From: an uncultured Dysosmobacter sp.
Lineage (GTDB): Bacteria; Bacillota; Clostridia; Oscillospirales; Oscillospiraceae
Assembly: GCA_934590165.1 (NCBI GenBank)
Contig: CAKTOO010000014.1
Coordinates: 10,244 to 74,243, forward strand
Length of the DNA: 64,000 nt
Direction: 5' to 3'
The position numbers and the translations under genes are program-made. This document shows, piece by piece, positions 45,855 through 54,520 of the stretch (its first letter is position 1; the number at the start of each line of letters is the position of its first letter). The notes beneath the pieces were generated by a model that was not told the DNA's origin, ran no database searches, and saw nothing but the letters and a program-made list of their open reading frames with translations.

Positions 45855-47528
45855 TCAGAACAATCCGGAGATCTTGCCGAACTCGTCCACGTCGATTTTT
45901 TCCGCGGCTGGGACCTTGGGCAGGCCTGGCATGGTCATGATGTCGCCGATGAGAGCCACCAGGAAGCCGGCACCGGCGGAGACCTTCAGGTTCCGCACGG
46001 TGATCCGGAAGCCCCGGGGAGCGCCCAGCTTTGTGGCGTCATCGGAGAAGGAGTACTGGGTCTTGGCCATGCAGATGGGCAGCTTGTCGAAGCCCAGGGC
46101 CGTCAGCTCTGCGGCCTGCTTTTTGGCGGCGGGGGTCAATGTCACGCCGTCGGCGTGGTAGATCCGGGTGGCGATGGCGTTCAGCTTATCCTCGATGGTG
46201 CCGTCCAGCTCATAGGAGTAGTGGAAATCGCCGGGCTGCTCGCAAAGGCGCATGACCTCCTGCGCCAAGGCGATGCCGCCCTCGCCGCCCTTGGCCCATA
46301 CCTCACTGAGGGCCACGTTGACGCCCAGGGCCTTGCACTTTTCCTCCACCAGGGCCAGCTCGGCGTGGGTGTCGGTGGGGAAGGCGTTGATGGCCACCAC
46401 GCAGGGCAGGCCGTAGACCTTCGTGATGTTTTCCACGTGCTGGAGCAGGTTGGGCAGGCCCTTTTCCAGAGCCTCCAAGTTCTCGGCGTTCAGCTCCGCT
46501 TTGGGAACGCCGCCGTGGTTCTTCAGGGCCCGGACCGTGGCCACCACCACAACGGCGGAGGGAGTCAGACCGGCGAAGCGGCACTTGATGTCCAGGAACT
46601 TCTCCGCACCCAGGTCGGCGCCGAAGCCCGCCTCGGTGATGGCGTAATCCGCCAGACGCATGGCCATGCGAGTGGCGATGATGGAGTTGCAGCCATGGGC
46701 AATGTTGGCAAAGGGGCCGCCGTGGATGAAGGCGGGAGTGCCCTCCAGAGTCTGGACCAGGTTGGGCTTCAGGGCGTCCTTCAGCAGGGCAGTCATGGCA
46801 CCCTCGGCCTTCAGGTCGTGGGCGGTGACAGGACGGCCATCATAGGTATAGCCCACGATAATGCGGGCCAGCCGGGCCTTCAGGTCCATAAGGTCCGTGG
46901 ACAGGCACAGCACCGCCATGACCTCACTGGCCACGGTGATATCGAAGCCATCCTCCCGGGGGCAGCCGTTGACCTTGCCGCCCAGGCCGTCCACGATGAA
47001 GCGGAGCTGGCGGTCGTTCATGTCCACAGCCCGCTTCCAGGTGATGCGCTTGGGGTCGATGCCAAGGGCGTTGCCTTGCTGGATGTGGTTGTCCAGCATG
47101 GCGGCCAACAGGTTGTTGGCGGCACCGATGGCGTGGAAGTCGCCGGTGAAGTGGAGGTTGATGTCCTCCATGGGGATGACCTGGGCCCAGCCGCCGCCGG
47201 CGGCACCGCCCTTCACACCGAACACGGGGCCCATGGAGGGCTCCCGCAGGGCCACCATGGCGTTCTGGCCCAGCTTCCGCAGACCGTCGGCCAGACCCAC
47301 GGTGGTGGTGGTCTTGCCCTCGCCGGCGGGGGTGGGGTTGATGGCGGTCACCAGCACCAGCTTGCCGTCGGGCTTCTGGACCTCCCGCAGCAGGGCGTAG
47401 TCCACCTTGGCCTTCACCTTGCCGTACAGCTCCAGATATTTTTCGTCCACGCCGGCGGTCCTGGCGATTTCCGTGATGGGCTTCGGGGTGCAGGACTGAG
47501 CGATCTCAATGTCAGACAGAATCTTCAT
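45855..47528 (-). CDS. fhs: Formate-tetrahydrofolate ligase
   Basis: 557 residues, full length. It makes 10-formyl-tetrahydrofolate from formate, ATP and tetrahydrofolate, a step of the Wood-Ljungdahl methyl branch and of purine and one-carbon supply. Characteristic pieces: LREVQKPDGKLVLVTAINPTP, AGEGKTTTTVGLADGL, LREPSMGPVFGVKGGAAGGG, FTGDFHAIGAANNLL. GGGAGG precedes the ATG. No other acetogenesis genes are in the window. Confidence 0.97.
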   Translation of the reverse strand: MKILSDIEIAQSCTPKPITEIARTAGVDEKYLELYGKVKAKVDYALLREVQKPDGKLVLVTAINPTPAGEGKTTTTVGLADGLRKLGQNAMVALREPSMGPVFGVKGGAAGGGWAQVIPMEDINLHFTGDFHAIGAANNLLAAMLDNHIQQGNALGIDPKRITWKRAVDMNDRQLRFIVDGLGGKVNGCPREDGFDITVASEVMAVLCLSTDLMDLKARLARIIVGYTYDGRPVTAHDLKAEGAMTALLKDALKPNLVQTLEGTPAFIHGGPFANIAHGCNSIIATRMAMRLADYAITEAGFGADLGAEKFLDIKCRFAGLTPSAVVVVATVRALKNHGGVPKAELNAENLEALEKGLPNLLQHVENITKVYGLPCVVAINAFPTDTHAELALVEEKCKALGVNVALSEVWAKGGEGGIALAQEVMRLCEQPGDFHYSYELDGTIEDKLNAIATRIYHADGVTLTPAAKKQAAELTALGFDKLPICMAKTQYSFSDDATKLGAPRGFRITVRNLKVSAGAGFLVALIGDIMTMPGLPKVPAAEKIDVDEFGKISGLF

Positions 47529-47739
47529 ATACAGCCTCCCAAAAAATATGAATCAACAACCAAAAAAGGTATTACTTATCCGCGCCTGAAAACTATACCA
47601 CGAATTCAGGCGAAAGAAAAGGGCGATTTTCAAAAGTGGGCTTCATATTTTTGTAAAGATAGTATAAGGCTTGCTAATGACTTGACAGGGTAAGATTGGA
47701 ATTGCTATAATGAAAAAAATAAGTTGGAGAGGTGAAAGG
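47529..47739. promoter_or_regulatory. Divergent promoter region of fhs and the ABC-F gene
   Basis: It contains a likely extended -10 for fhs on the minus strand (TGGTATAGT, 47601-47593) inside an inverted repeat CGCCTGAA / TTCAGGCG at 47583-47612, and the consensus promoter of the ABC-F gene (47682-47711) on the plus strand. Confidence 0.5.
47682..47711 (+). promoter_or_regulatory. Consensus promoter of the ABC-F gene
   Basis: Perfect TTGACA (47682-47687) and TATAAT (47706-47711), 18 bases apart. A strong promoter combined with a terminator in the leader fits control by attenuation. Confidence 0.85.
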
Positions 47740-47760
47740 ATGATTTCTGCTTCCTGCTGA
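47740..47760 (+). CDS. Six-codon leader peptide of the ABC-F gene
   Basis: ATG-ATT-TCT-GCT-TCC-TGC-TGA encodes MISASC. A GAGAGGTGAAAGG site lies just upstream. The codons 47747-47758 are complementary to 47823-47835, so the place of a ribosome on this ORF would change RNA folding. It is short, but the position, start signal and pairing support it. Confidence 0.7.
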   Translation: MISASC

Positions 47761-47932
47761 AAGGTCATAACGGCACTGTGGCTCCGGGAAGGGGCCGGGC
47801 TTTGCCATGCCCGGGTGCCGAAAGCAGGAACGCAGATCACCCACGCCATGTCATACGCGGCCCATTTGTGTAAACGGAGCCATGCTGTTATGCCGTGCGC
47901 CACAGGAGAAGTTCCTGCGGCGCATTTTGTTT
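47747..47932 (+). promoter_or_regulatory. Ribosome-controlled transcription attenuator
   Basis: Segment A (47747-47758, CTGCTTCCTGCT, in the leader ORF) pairs with segment B (47823-47835, AGCAGGAACGCAG). B can instead pair with TTCCTGC at 47912-47918, which is the 3' arm of the terminator at 47896-47932. Thus A:B allows termination, while a ribosome stalled on the leader would free B to break the terminator. A further hairpin CCGGGC / GCCCGG lies between them, and 47763-47782 can pair with 47879-47894. Confidence 0.72.
47896..47932 (+). terminator. Attenuator terminator in the ABC-F leader
   Basis: TGCGCC-A-CAGGA pairs with TCCTG-C-GGCGCA around GAAGT, followed by TTTTGTTT. It lies between the leader ORF and the ABC-F start at 47951, so it should end most transcripts when the leader is translated normally. 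Confidence 0.75.
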
Positions 47933-47950
47933 CGTATGGAGGGACCGCGT

Positions 47951-49435
47951 ATGTCTATGATTCGGGTCACGGACCTGACGTTTGCCTATCCGGGCAGCTA
48001 TGACAATATTTTTGAACACGCCAGCTTTCAGTTTGACACCAACTGGAAGCTGGGTTTCACTGGCCGCAATGGCCGGGGCAAGACCACATTCTTGCGGCTT
48101 TTAACGGGAGAGCTTCCCCATGGCGGCGCTATCACCGGCGGGGTTCCCTGCGGATATTTCCCGCCGCCGGTGACAGATGACAGCCGCCTGACCCTGGAGG
48201 TCATGGAGGCGGCCTGCCCGGCGGCGGAGGAGTGGGAGCTTCTGCGGGAGGCGGGGCTGCTGGAGGTGGATGGGGAGGCGCTGTACAGGCCCTTCTCCAC
48301 GCTTTCCAATGGGGAGCGGACCAAGATGCTGCTGGCGGCATTGTTTTGCGGGGAGGACCGCTACCTCCTCATCGACGAGCCCACCAACCACCTGGATGCC
48401 CATGCCCGGCAGGTGACGGCGGAGTATTTTCGGAAAAAACGGGGCTTTTTGCTGGTGTCTCACGACCGGGACTTCCTGGATGGCTGCGTGGACCACATGA
48501 TGGCCATCAATAAGACCGGCGTGGAGGTGGTGAGCGGCACCTTCTCCTCCTGGTGGGAGAACAAGGCACGAAAAGACGCCTTTGAACAGGCGAGAAACGA
48601 CCGCCTCAAGGGCGAGATCAAGCGGTTGGAGCAGTCGGCGGAGGAACGGCGGCGAAAGGCCGACGCCGTGGAGCGGGCCAAGACCGGCATTTCTTCCCAG
48701 GGCATCGTCAAGCACGGATTGCGCCCCTATCTGAGAGAAAAATCCCGGAAAGGCCAGCAGCAGCGGAAAAACATCGACCACCGGGCAGAGCGGGCCATTG
48801 CGGAAAAGTCTGAGCTTTTACAGGACCTGGAGCGGGCGGATGCCCTGAAGCTCCATCCCCTCACCGCCCGGGGACGGCTGTTGGACCTGAAGAATGTGAC
48901 CCTTTCCTACGGAGCGCGGACGGCGTGCGGCCCGCTGACCTTTGCGTTGGAGCCGGGAGACCGGGTGGCGCTGGACGGCGCCAACGGCTGCGGCAAGTCC
49001 ACACTGTTGAAATTCCTGTGTGGGGAGGAGGGCATGAGCCATGCCGGGGGATTGACCCGTCTCTCCGGGCTGACAGTGTCCGTGGTGCTTCAGGACACCT
49101 CCTTTTTAAAAGGCTCTTTACGGGACTTTGCCCGGGAGAGCCAAGTGGATGAAACACTGCTGCTGGCCATCCTGCGGAAGCTGGACCTTTCCCGGGTGCA
49201 GTTTGGAAAGGACCTGGCGGACTGGTCCGCCGGGCAGCGGAAAAAGGCGCTGCTGGCCCGGAGCCTGTGCCAGAGCGCCCATCTGTACGTCTGGGACGAG
49301 CCGCTGAACTACATCGATGTGTGGAGCCGGATGCAGGTGGAGGAGCTGCTTTTGGCGTACCGGCCCACCATGCTGTTCGTGGAGCACGACGGGGCCTTTC
49401 GCCGAAACATCGCCACCCATGTGATCCAAATGTAA
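47951..49435 (+). CDS. ABC-F ribosome protection protein (Lsa/CplR-like)
   Basis: 494 residues with two ATP-binding domains and no membrane part. First domain: FTGRNGRGKTTF (Walker A), LSNGERTK (signature), LLIDEPTNHLDAHAR (Walker B). A basic linker follows (residues about 205-300). Second domain: DGANGCGKSTLLKFL, WSAGQRKKALLARS, VWDEPLNYIDVW. This is the pattern of antibiotic-resistance ABC-F proteins of the Lsa/Msr/CplR kind, which displace lincosamides, pleuromutilins or streptogramin A from the ribosome. GGAGGG precedes ATG 47951. The attenuator upstream supports a drug-induced role. Confidence 0.88.
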   Translation: MSMIRVTDLTFAYPGSYDNIFEHASFQFDTNWKLGFTGRNGRGKTTFLRLLTGELPHGGAITGGVPCGYFPPPVTDDSRLTLEVMEAACPAAEEWELLREAGLLEVDGEALYRPFSTLSNGERTKMLLAALFCGEDRYLLIDEPTNHLDAHARQVTAEYFRKKRGFLLVSHDRDFLDGCVDHMMAINKTGVEVVSGTFSSWWENKARKDAFEQARNDRLKGEIKRLEQSAEERRRKADAVERAKTGISSQGIVKHGLRPYLREKSRKGQQQRKNIDHRAERAIAEKSELLQDLERADALKLHPLTARGRLLDLKNVTLSYGARTACGPLTFALEPGDRVALDGANGCGKSTLLKFLCGEEGMSHAGGLTRLSGLTVSVVLQDTSFLKGSLRDFARESQVDETLLLAILRKLDLSRVQFGKDLADWSAGQRKKALLARSLCQSAHLYVWDEPLNYIDVWSRMQVEELLLAYRPTMLFVEHDGAFRRNIATHVIQM

Positions 49436-49464
49436 AAACAGCGCCGGGGACTTCCCGGCGCTGT
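49434..49464 (-). terminator. Terminator shared by the ABC-F and monooxygenase genes
   Basis: ACAGCGCCGGG and CCCGGCGCTGT pair perfectly around GACTT. The A-run before it gives a U-tract on the minus strand, so it chiefly serves the gene at 49469. Confidence 0.82.
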
Positions 49465-49468
49465 CTGC

Positions 49469-49753
49469 TCAGTAGTTGAATTTATCGATGTGGATGTTGT
49501 CACAGAATTGCGCCTTTAAGGCCTGGAGCTTTGCGAAGATATCCGTTTCACAGTGGACCTGCTGCAGCTCCGGGGAGGTCCAGGACTCCACCAGCAGCAG
49601 CGCGTCCGTATCCTGGGCGTCAAAGAAATAATCGTATTTCAGGTTGCCCTCCTCATGAATGGAGTTGTTCCGGACGCCCAGTTGGCACAGGGCCTGGAAA
49701 AAGGCGTCCCGCTGGCCGGGCTTGCAGTGATAGGTGACGTTCCAAGTTAACAT
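49469..49753 (-). CDS. Antibiotic biosynthesis monooxygenase (ABM) family protein
   Basis: 94 residues, ferredoxin-like fold of the ABM/YgiN family: MLTWNVTYHCKPGQRDAFFQAL, GNLKYDYFFDAQDTDALLLVESW, HCETDIFAKL. Members are small quinol or heme-related monooxygenases, or have unknown roles. It follows the pseudouridine synthase gene by 17 bases on the same strand. Confidence 0.85.
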   Translation of the reverse strand: MLTWNVTYHCKPGQRDAFFQALCQLGVRNNSIHEEGNLKYDYFFDAQDTDALLLVESWTSPELQQVHCETDIFAKLQALKAQFCDNIHIDKFNY

Positions 49754-49770
49754 AACATATATCTCCTTTT

Positions 49771-50661
49771 TTAGGATTCCGGCACCAGACGGCGCATATC
49801 CGCCGGCAGGGGCGCGGTCAGGGACAGGACTTCCCCGGTGACGGGGTGAATGAGGCGCAGAGCATAGGAGTGCAGCGCGGGACGGGGGATGAGGAGAGGG
49901 TCCTCCGTGCCGTACAGCCAGTCTCCCGCCAGGGGATGGCCAATGGAGGCCATGTGAACACGCAGCTGGTGGGTGCGGCCGGTCTCCGGCACCAGCTTTA
50001 CCAGAGAGAGGGCCTCTCCCGGCACCAGGACCTCATAGTGGGAGATAGCACGCTGGCCGTCGGGGCGTATCTTCCGCGCCACAGCCGAGGTCTCATCCCG
50101 GCCGATGGGGGAGTCGATGGTGCCCCGAAGGGGCTGGGGACAGCCCAGGCACACGGCCCGGTACTCCCGGTAAAAGCCCTCTGTGTGGAGGGCGCGGCGC
50201 AGGCGGTCGTGGACATAGCCGCTTTTTGCCACCACCATGAGGCCGGTGGTGCCCTTGTCCAGCCGGTTCACGGAGTGGAAAATGAAATCCGTACCCCGCT
50301 GCCAGGCCAGGGCCCCGGCCACGGTGGGGGTATCCGGCAGGAAATTGGAGGCATGGGCCGTCATGCCGGCGGGTTTATCCACCACCAGCAGGTGCCCGTC
50401 CTCCCATACGATGGGCAGCGGCCAGTCGCCGGGGGTGGGCAGGACCTTGGGGGGGCGGTGGTCTCCGGTCTCCACCTGCAATACATCTCCCGCGTGCAGA
50501 ATGTCCACGGTGCGGGCGTGGCGGCCGTTTACCAAAATGCCGTTTTCCGCCCGGGTCAGCCGGGCCACGGCGTGGGTGGAAAAGTGCAGCCCCGCCTTTA
50601 AAATATGGCGGACGGTGGAGCCGTCCTCCTCCGCCGTGATGGTTTTTGTGATGGTTTCCAG
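49771..50661 (-). CDS. RluA/RluD-family pseudouridine synthase
   Basis: This enzyme turns uridines in rRNA into pseudouridine. The catalytic block HSVNRLDKGTTGLMVVAKSG (with Asp), VVDKPAGM and GRTHQLRVHMASIGHPLAGD are clear. The usual annotation would start at GTG 50568, but the homologous-looking frame extends upstream (ETITKTITAEEDGSTVRHIL) to a strong AAAGGAGG site. The only start-like codon there is CTG at 50661. I use it with caution: 296 residues, against 265 from the GTG. Confidence 0.85.
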   Translation of the reverse strand: METITKTITAEEDGSTVRHILKAGLHFSTHAVARLTRAENGILVNGRHARTVDILHAGDVLQVETGDHRPPKVLPTPGDWPLPIVWEDGHLLVVDKPAGMTAHASNFLPDTPTVAGALAWQRGTDFIFHSVNRLDKGTTGLMVVAKSGYVHDRLRRALHTEGFYREYRAVCLGCPQPLRGTIDSPIGRDETSAVARKIRPDGQRAISHYEVLVPGEALSLVKLVPETGRTHQLRVHMASIGHPLAGDWLYGTEDPLLIPRPALHSYALRLIHPVTGEVLSLTAPLPADMRRLVPES

Positions 50662-50730
50662 AGGCGTGCCCTCCTTTCGCCCTTTACCATAGCATAAAAA
50701 GCTGCTTTTGCATAGCCAAAACTAGAGAAG

Positions 50731-50741
50731 TGTGGTATAAT
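50731..50741 (+). promoter_or_regulatory. Extended -10 promoter of the Uup-like ABC-F gene
   Basis: TGGTATAAT (TG at 50733, TATAAT at 50736-50741). A TTGCAT at 50708 is too far (22 bases), so the TG extension may compensate for a weak -35. Confidence 0.6.
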
Positions 50742-50777
50742 AACCTATCTATGCAAATGAACGCAAGGAGGCGCCCC

Positions 50778-52550
50778 ATGCTGTTATCCGCGGAACGCAT
50801 TTCCATCAATTTCGGCAGCCGGCAGCTGCTGGAGGATGTGAATTTTTACTTGAATGAAGGGGACAAGACCGGCATCATCGGCATCAACGGCACCGGCAAG
50901 TCCACATTTTTGAAGGTGCTGGCGGGCATCACGGAGCCGGACGCCGGCACCATTTCCCGCAATCCCAACGTGCAGGTGAGTTTTCTGCCCCAAAATCCGG
51001 TGATGGATGATAACGCCACTGTGTTGGAGCAGGTGTTTCTGCATTTTTCCCCGGAGTTCCGGGCCCTGAACGAATACGAGGCAAAGTCCATGCTGAACCG
51101 CCTGGGGCTGCCGGATTTTGACCAGAAAGTGGGCAATCTCTCCGGCGGCCAGCGCAAGCGGGTGGCCCTGGCGGCGGCCCTGCTTCACCCGGCGGATGTG
51201 CTGGTGCTGGACGAGCCCACCAACCACTTGGACGCCGAGATGACTGCCTGGCTGGAGGACTGGCTCCGCAGGTTCAAGGGCGGCCTTGTCATGGTGACCC
51301 ATGACCGCTACTTTTTGGAGCGAGTGGTGAATCACATCACGGAGCTGAGCCGGGGTAAGCTGTACCACTACGAGGCCAACTACTCCAAATATCTGGAGCT
51401 GAAGGCCCAGCGGGCGGAAATGGCGGAGGCCAGTGAGCGCAAGCGCCAGTCCATTCTGCGGGTGGAGCGGGAATGGATCCTGCGGGGCTGTAAGGCCCGG
51501 ACCACGAAGTCCAAGGAGCGTATCCAGCGCTACGAGGCCCTGCTGGGCCAGGACGCGCCGGAGACAGATGACACGGTCCAGCTGGCGGCGGCCTCCAGCC
51601 GCCTGGGGAAAAAGATCATTGAGCTGAAGGATGTCACCAAGGGCTTTGACGGCAGGACGCTGGTGGACCATTTCTCCTATAACCTGCTGCGAAACGACCG
51701 CATTGGCATCGTGGGCCGCAACGGCGCGGGCAAATCCACCCTGCTGCACCTCATCGCCGGGGAACTGGTCCCGGACAGCGGCAGTGTGGACATGGGCACC
51801 ACGGTGAAGGTCGGCCACTTTTCCCAAGAGGGGCGGGAACTGGACCTGGACCAGCGGGTCTACGATTTTATCCATGACATTGCCGATGAGGTGCGGACAG
51901 ACGAGGGCACCTTTACCGCCAATCAGATGATGGAACGGTTCCTGTTTCCCGGTGACCTTCAGTCCGTCCCCATCGGGCGCCTTTCCGGCGGGGAGCGGCG
52001 GCGGCTGTACCTGCTGTCGGTGCTGATGTCGGCGCCCAACGTGCTGCTGCTGGACGAGCCCACCAACGATTTGGATGTGACGACCCTCTCCATTCTGGAG
52101 GATTATCTACAGGGATTTCCGGGACCGATTTTGGTGGTGTCCCACGACCGCTTCCTGCTGGACAAGCTGGCGGAATCCATTTTTGAGGTCCGGGATGGCC
52201 AGGTGCTGCGCTACACCGGCAACTGGTCCGACTGGCAGGCCAAGCGCCGGGAAGAGGAATCGCCTGCGAAAGCGGAGAAGCCCAAGGCGGCGGAGCGTCC
52301 CCGGGAGCGGAAACTGAAATTTTCCTATAAGGAGCAGCTGGAATTCGAGACCATCGATGGAGAGCTGGCGGAGCTGGAGCGGCAGGTAGCTGAGTGTGCC
52401 GATGCCCAGGGCCGCTGCGGCAGCGACTATATAAAGCTCCAGGAGCTTCAGGCCAAACAGGCGGAGCTGGAAGCAAAGCTGGAGGAAAAAACGGAGCGCT
52501 GGATCCATCTTACGGAGCTGAAAGAAAAAATCGACGCCCAGAACGGCTGA
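50778..52550 (+). CDS. ABC-F protein (Uup/YdiF-like)
   Basis: 590 residues with two ATP-binding domains (GINGTGKSTFLK, LSGGQRKRVALAAALL, DEPTNHLD; and GRNGAGKSTLLH, LSGGERRRLYLLS, DEPTNDLD) and a C-terminal coiled coil from about residue 510 (LAELERQVAECADAQGRCG ... LQAKQAELEAKLEEKTE), as in Uup. Such proteins act in translation or ribosome quality control rather than drug resistance. AAGGAGG precedes ATG 50778. Confidence 0.92.
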   Translation: MLLSAERISINFGSRQLLEDVNFYLNEGDKTGIIGINGTGKSTFLKVLAGITEPDAGTISRNPNVQVSFLPQNPVMDDNATVLEQVFLHFSPEFRALNEYEAKSMLNRLGLPDFDQKVGNLSGGQRKRVALAAALLHPADVLVLDEPTNHLDAEMTAWLEDWLRRFKGGLVMVTHDRYFLERVVNHITELSRGKLYHYEANYSKYLELKAQRAEMAEASERKRQSILRVEREWILRGCKARTTKSKERIQRYEALLGQDAPETDDTVQLAAASSRLGKKIIELKDVTKGFDGRTLVDHFSYNLLRNDRIGIVGRNGAGKSTLLHLIAGELVPDSGSVDMGTTVKVGHFSQEGRELDLDQRVYDFIHDIADEVRTDEGTFTANQMMERFLFPGDLQSVPIGRLSGGERRRLYLLSVLMSAPNVLLLDEPTNDLDVTTLSILEDYLQGFPGPILVVSHDRFLLDKLAESIFEVRDGQVLRYTGNWSDWQAKRREEESPAKAEKPKAAERPRERKLKFSYKEQLEFETIDGELAELERQVAECADAQGRCGSDYIKLQELQAKQAELEAKLEEKTERWIHLTELKEKIDAQNG

Positions 52551-52563
52551 GCGGAAATATCAG

Positions 52564-52592
52564 GTGACAGAGACACTGACCTTTGTTATAAT
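52564..52592 (+). promoter_or_regulatory. Promoter of the diguanylate cyclase gene
   Basis: GTGACA (52564-52569) and TATAAT (52587-52592) with 17-base spacing. A second TATAAT occurs at 52599-52604. Confidence 0.65.
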
Positions 52593-52641
52593 ATTTGGTA
52601 TAATAATAGTGTTTACATTAAAAAACGAAAGGAGGGAGGAC

Positions 52642-53775
52642 TTGGACACCAGATTTGACTGGCAAAGCGGGATTGCGGCCATCCGAAAGGAGCACCGCAG
52701 GATCGATGGAAAATGGCTGTGGATGCAATACCGGCTGATGGCCGCTTTGGCGGTATTTGCCACGGCGGCGGAGGTCATCATGTATTTCCTGCTGCAGGAG
52801 CTGCGGATCCCCACGGTTTCTCCAGCCATGTATCTGCTGAAATATCTTGCGGCGCCGTTCGCGGTCAATATGCTTTTGACTTTGGGCGCGGCGCTGACAG
52901 TGCGGAGCGGCCTGACGGAAGTACAAAAGAGCTATCTGGTCTCCACACTGCTGACGGTGATGGCCACTGTGATGTACACGGTCCACGCGGTGTTTCCGGT
53001 ATTATCCTCCCTGTTTATCATTCCCATGCTGCTGACTGTGGTATACGGCGACCAACGGCTGACGGCCTATATCGCTGTTTGCTGTGTGGGCGGCAAGGCG
53101 GTCTCAGACTTGTTTTTGTGCTGGGACCCCAGTCGGGTCAAGGTCACGGACAGCGTGGACACCCTGGTGGATTTTGGCCTTTCCCTGGTGTTACTGGCGG
53201 TGTTTTACGGGATCTGCGCCTGCATGATCCTGATGGAGCAGCAAAAGCACGAGGCATCCATCCGGCTGGAGCAGGAGCGCCAGCGGCTGCGGGAGGAGTC
53301 CCTGCGGGACCAGCTGACCCGTGTGGGCAACCGGGAGGCCCTGCGGCAGATGTTCCAGACCATGGAAGCGGACCAAAGCGGCCGGCGGTATTTCCTGGCC
53401 ATGATGGATCTGGACGATTTCAAAAACCTGAATGACACCTACGGTCACAGCCAGGGAGACCGGCATCTGCGGGCCCTGGGCCAGGTGCTGCTGGACCTGC
53501 CAAAAGGGGAGACGGCATCCTTCCGTTTCGGCGGCGACGAGTTTTGCACGGTATTTTGGGGCTGCAGACCGGAGCGGGTGGAACAGCTTTGCCGGGAGAT
53601 CCAGCGGCGCTATGCCGCGGCGGCCGCGGCCTGCGGCGGCCGGCAGGTGTCCCTCAGCATCGGTGCGGCGGAATACCGGCGGCAGGAGTCGGCGGAATGG
53701 CTGCTGGACCGGGCGGACGCGATTTTGTACCGGGCCAAGCAGAATAAGGGCAGCATCCTGTTGGAAACAAATTGA
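52642..53775 (+). CDS. Membrane-bound diguanylate cyclase (GGDEF)
   Basis: 377 residues. About five to six membrane helices fill residues 30-205 and are followed by a short coiled coil (QQKHEASIRLEQERQRLREE) and a GGDEF domain with DQLTRVGNREAL and the intact active site FRFGGDEF. It makes the messenger c-di-GMP from GTP. The RxxD inhibition site expected just before GGDEF is absent, so product feedback at that site is unlikely. Start: TTG 52642 after AAAGGAGGGAGGA; upstream in-frame codons lie in the promoter. Confidence 0.92.
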   Translation: MDTRFDWQSGIAAIRKEHRRIDGKWLWMQYRLMAALAVFATAAEVIMYFLLQELRIPTVSPAMYLLKYLAAPFAVNMLLTLGAALTVRSGLTEVQKSYLVSTLLTVMATVMYTVHAVFPVLSSLFIIPMLLTVVYGDQRLTAYIAVCCVGGKAVSDLFLCWDPSRVKVTDSVDTLVDFGLSLVLLAVFYGICACMILMEQQKHEASIRLEQERQRLREESLRDQLTRVGNREALRQMFQTMEADQSGRRYFLAMMDLDDFKNLNDTYGHSQGDRHLRALGQVLLDLPKGETASFRFGGDEFCTVFWGCRPERVEQLCREIQRRYAAAAAACGGRQVSLSIGAAEYRRQESAEWLLDRADAILYRAKQNKGSILLETN

Positions 53776-53806
53776 AAAGAAGCCCTCCGGCTGGGAGGGC
53801 TTCTTT
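53776..53806. terminator. Bidirectional terminator between GGDEF and macrodomain genes
   Basis: GAAGCCCTCC and GGGAGGGCTTC pair around GGCT, with A-run and T-run flanks, between two convergent genes. Confidence 0.87.
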
Positions 53807-53813
53807 CGTGCCG

Positions 53814-54350
53814 TTAGATGCGGTCAGCTTTTTCTTCGGCATACCAGAGATTCCAGGTCTGCCGGTAGATGGCGGCGACGGCCTCCGTGTGGCACACCAT
53901 CCGTACCCGGCGGGGAAGTTCGTGTTCCGACAGCCAGTCCATAATGGCCCGCAAGGCCACTGTGGTGGCCTGGGGCAGGGGGTAGCCGTATATGCCTGTG
54001 GAAATAGAGGGGAAATCCACACTTTTAATGTTGTTGGCGGCAGCCAGGGACAGACAGCTGCGGTAACAGGAGGCCAGGAGGGCGGGCTCGCCCAGTCCGC
54101 CGCCCTGCCAGATAGGGCCGGGAGTGTGGATAACGTATTTGGCGGGCAGGTTGTAGCCTTTTGTCAGCTTGGCCTTTCCGGTCTCGCAGCCGCCCAGGGT
54201 GCGGCATTCCTCCAGCAGCGACCGTCCGGCGGCCCGGTGGATGGCACCGTCCACGCCGGCGCCGCCCAGCAGCGAGGTATTGGCGGCGTTGACGATGGCC
54301 TCCGCGTCGGAGCGGGTGATGTCTCCCACGATGATGTCAAACCGTTTCAT
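53814..54350 (-). CDS. Macrodomain ADP-ribose-binding protein (O-acetyl-ADP-ribose deacetylase type)
   Basis: 178 residues, a single macrodomain. IIVGDITRSDAEAIVNAANTSL, then GGAGVDGAIHRAAG, and SISTGIYGYPLPQA are the loops that bind ADP-ribose in the MacroD/YmdB group. Enzymes of this group remove ADP-ribose from proteins or deacetylate O-acetyl-ADP-ribose. It stands alone, with a GGAGG site before the ATG. Confidence 0.93.
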   Translation of the reverse strand: MKRFDIIVGDITRSDAEAIVNAANTSLLGGAGVDGAIHRAAGRSLLEECRTLGGCETGKAKLTKGYNLPAKYVIHTPGPIWQGGGLGEPALLASCYRSCLSLAAANNIKSVDFPSISTGIYGYPLPQATTVALRAIMDWLSEHELPRRVRMVCHTEAVAAIYRQTWNLWYAEEKADRI

Positions 54351-54520
54351 GAGATCGCCTCCTTAAAATCCAGTATATCCCAATTTCGGGAAAAAGCAAG
54401 GTCACATCTTTCCGCTGGACATGGACTGTGCTTTTTCCTTGATAGCCCTTGCGGTTTCTAAATTTTTGTGGGATAATCATTCCAATGTTCAAATACTGTG
54501 AAAGAATGGAAGAATGAGTT

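Noticed and set aside
46155..47693. 512-codon plus-strand frame opposite fhs
   Set aside because: Shadow of fhs; no start signal and no domain.
47807..47950. Upstream start for the ABC-F protein at 47807
   Set aside because: The upstream codons run through the attenuator hairpins; GGAGGG and the family N-terminus MSMIRVTDLTFAYPG support ATG 47951.
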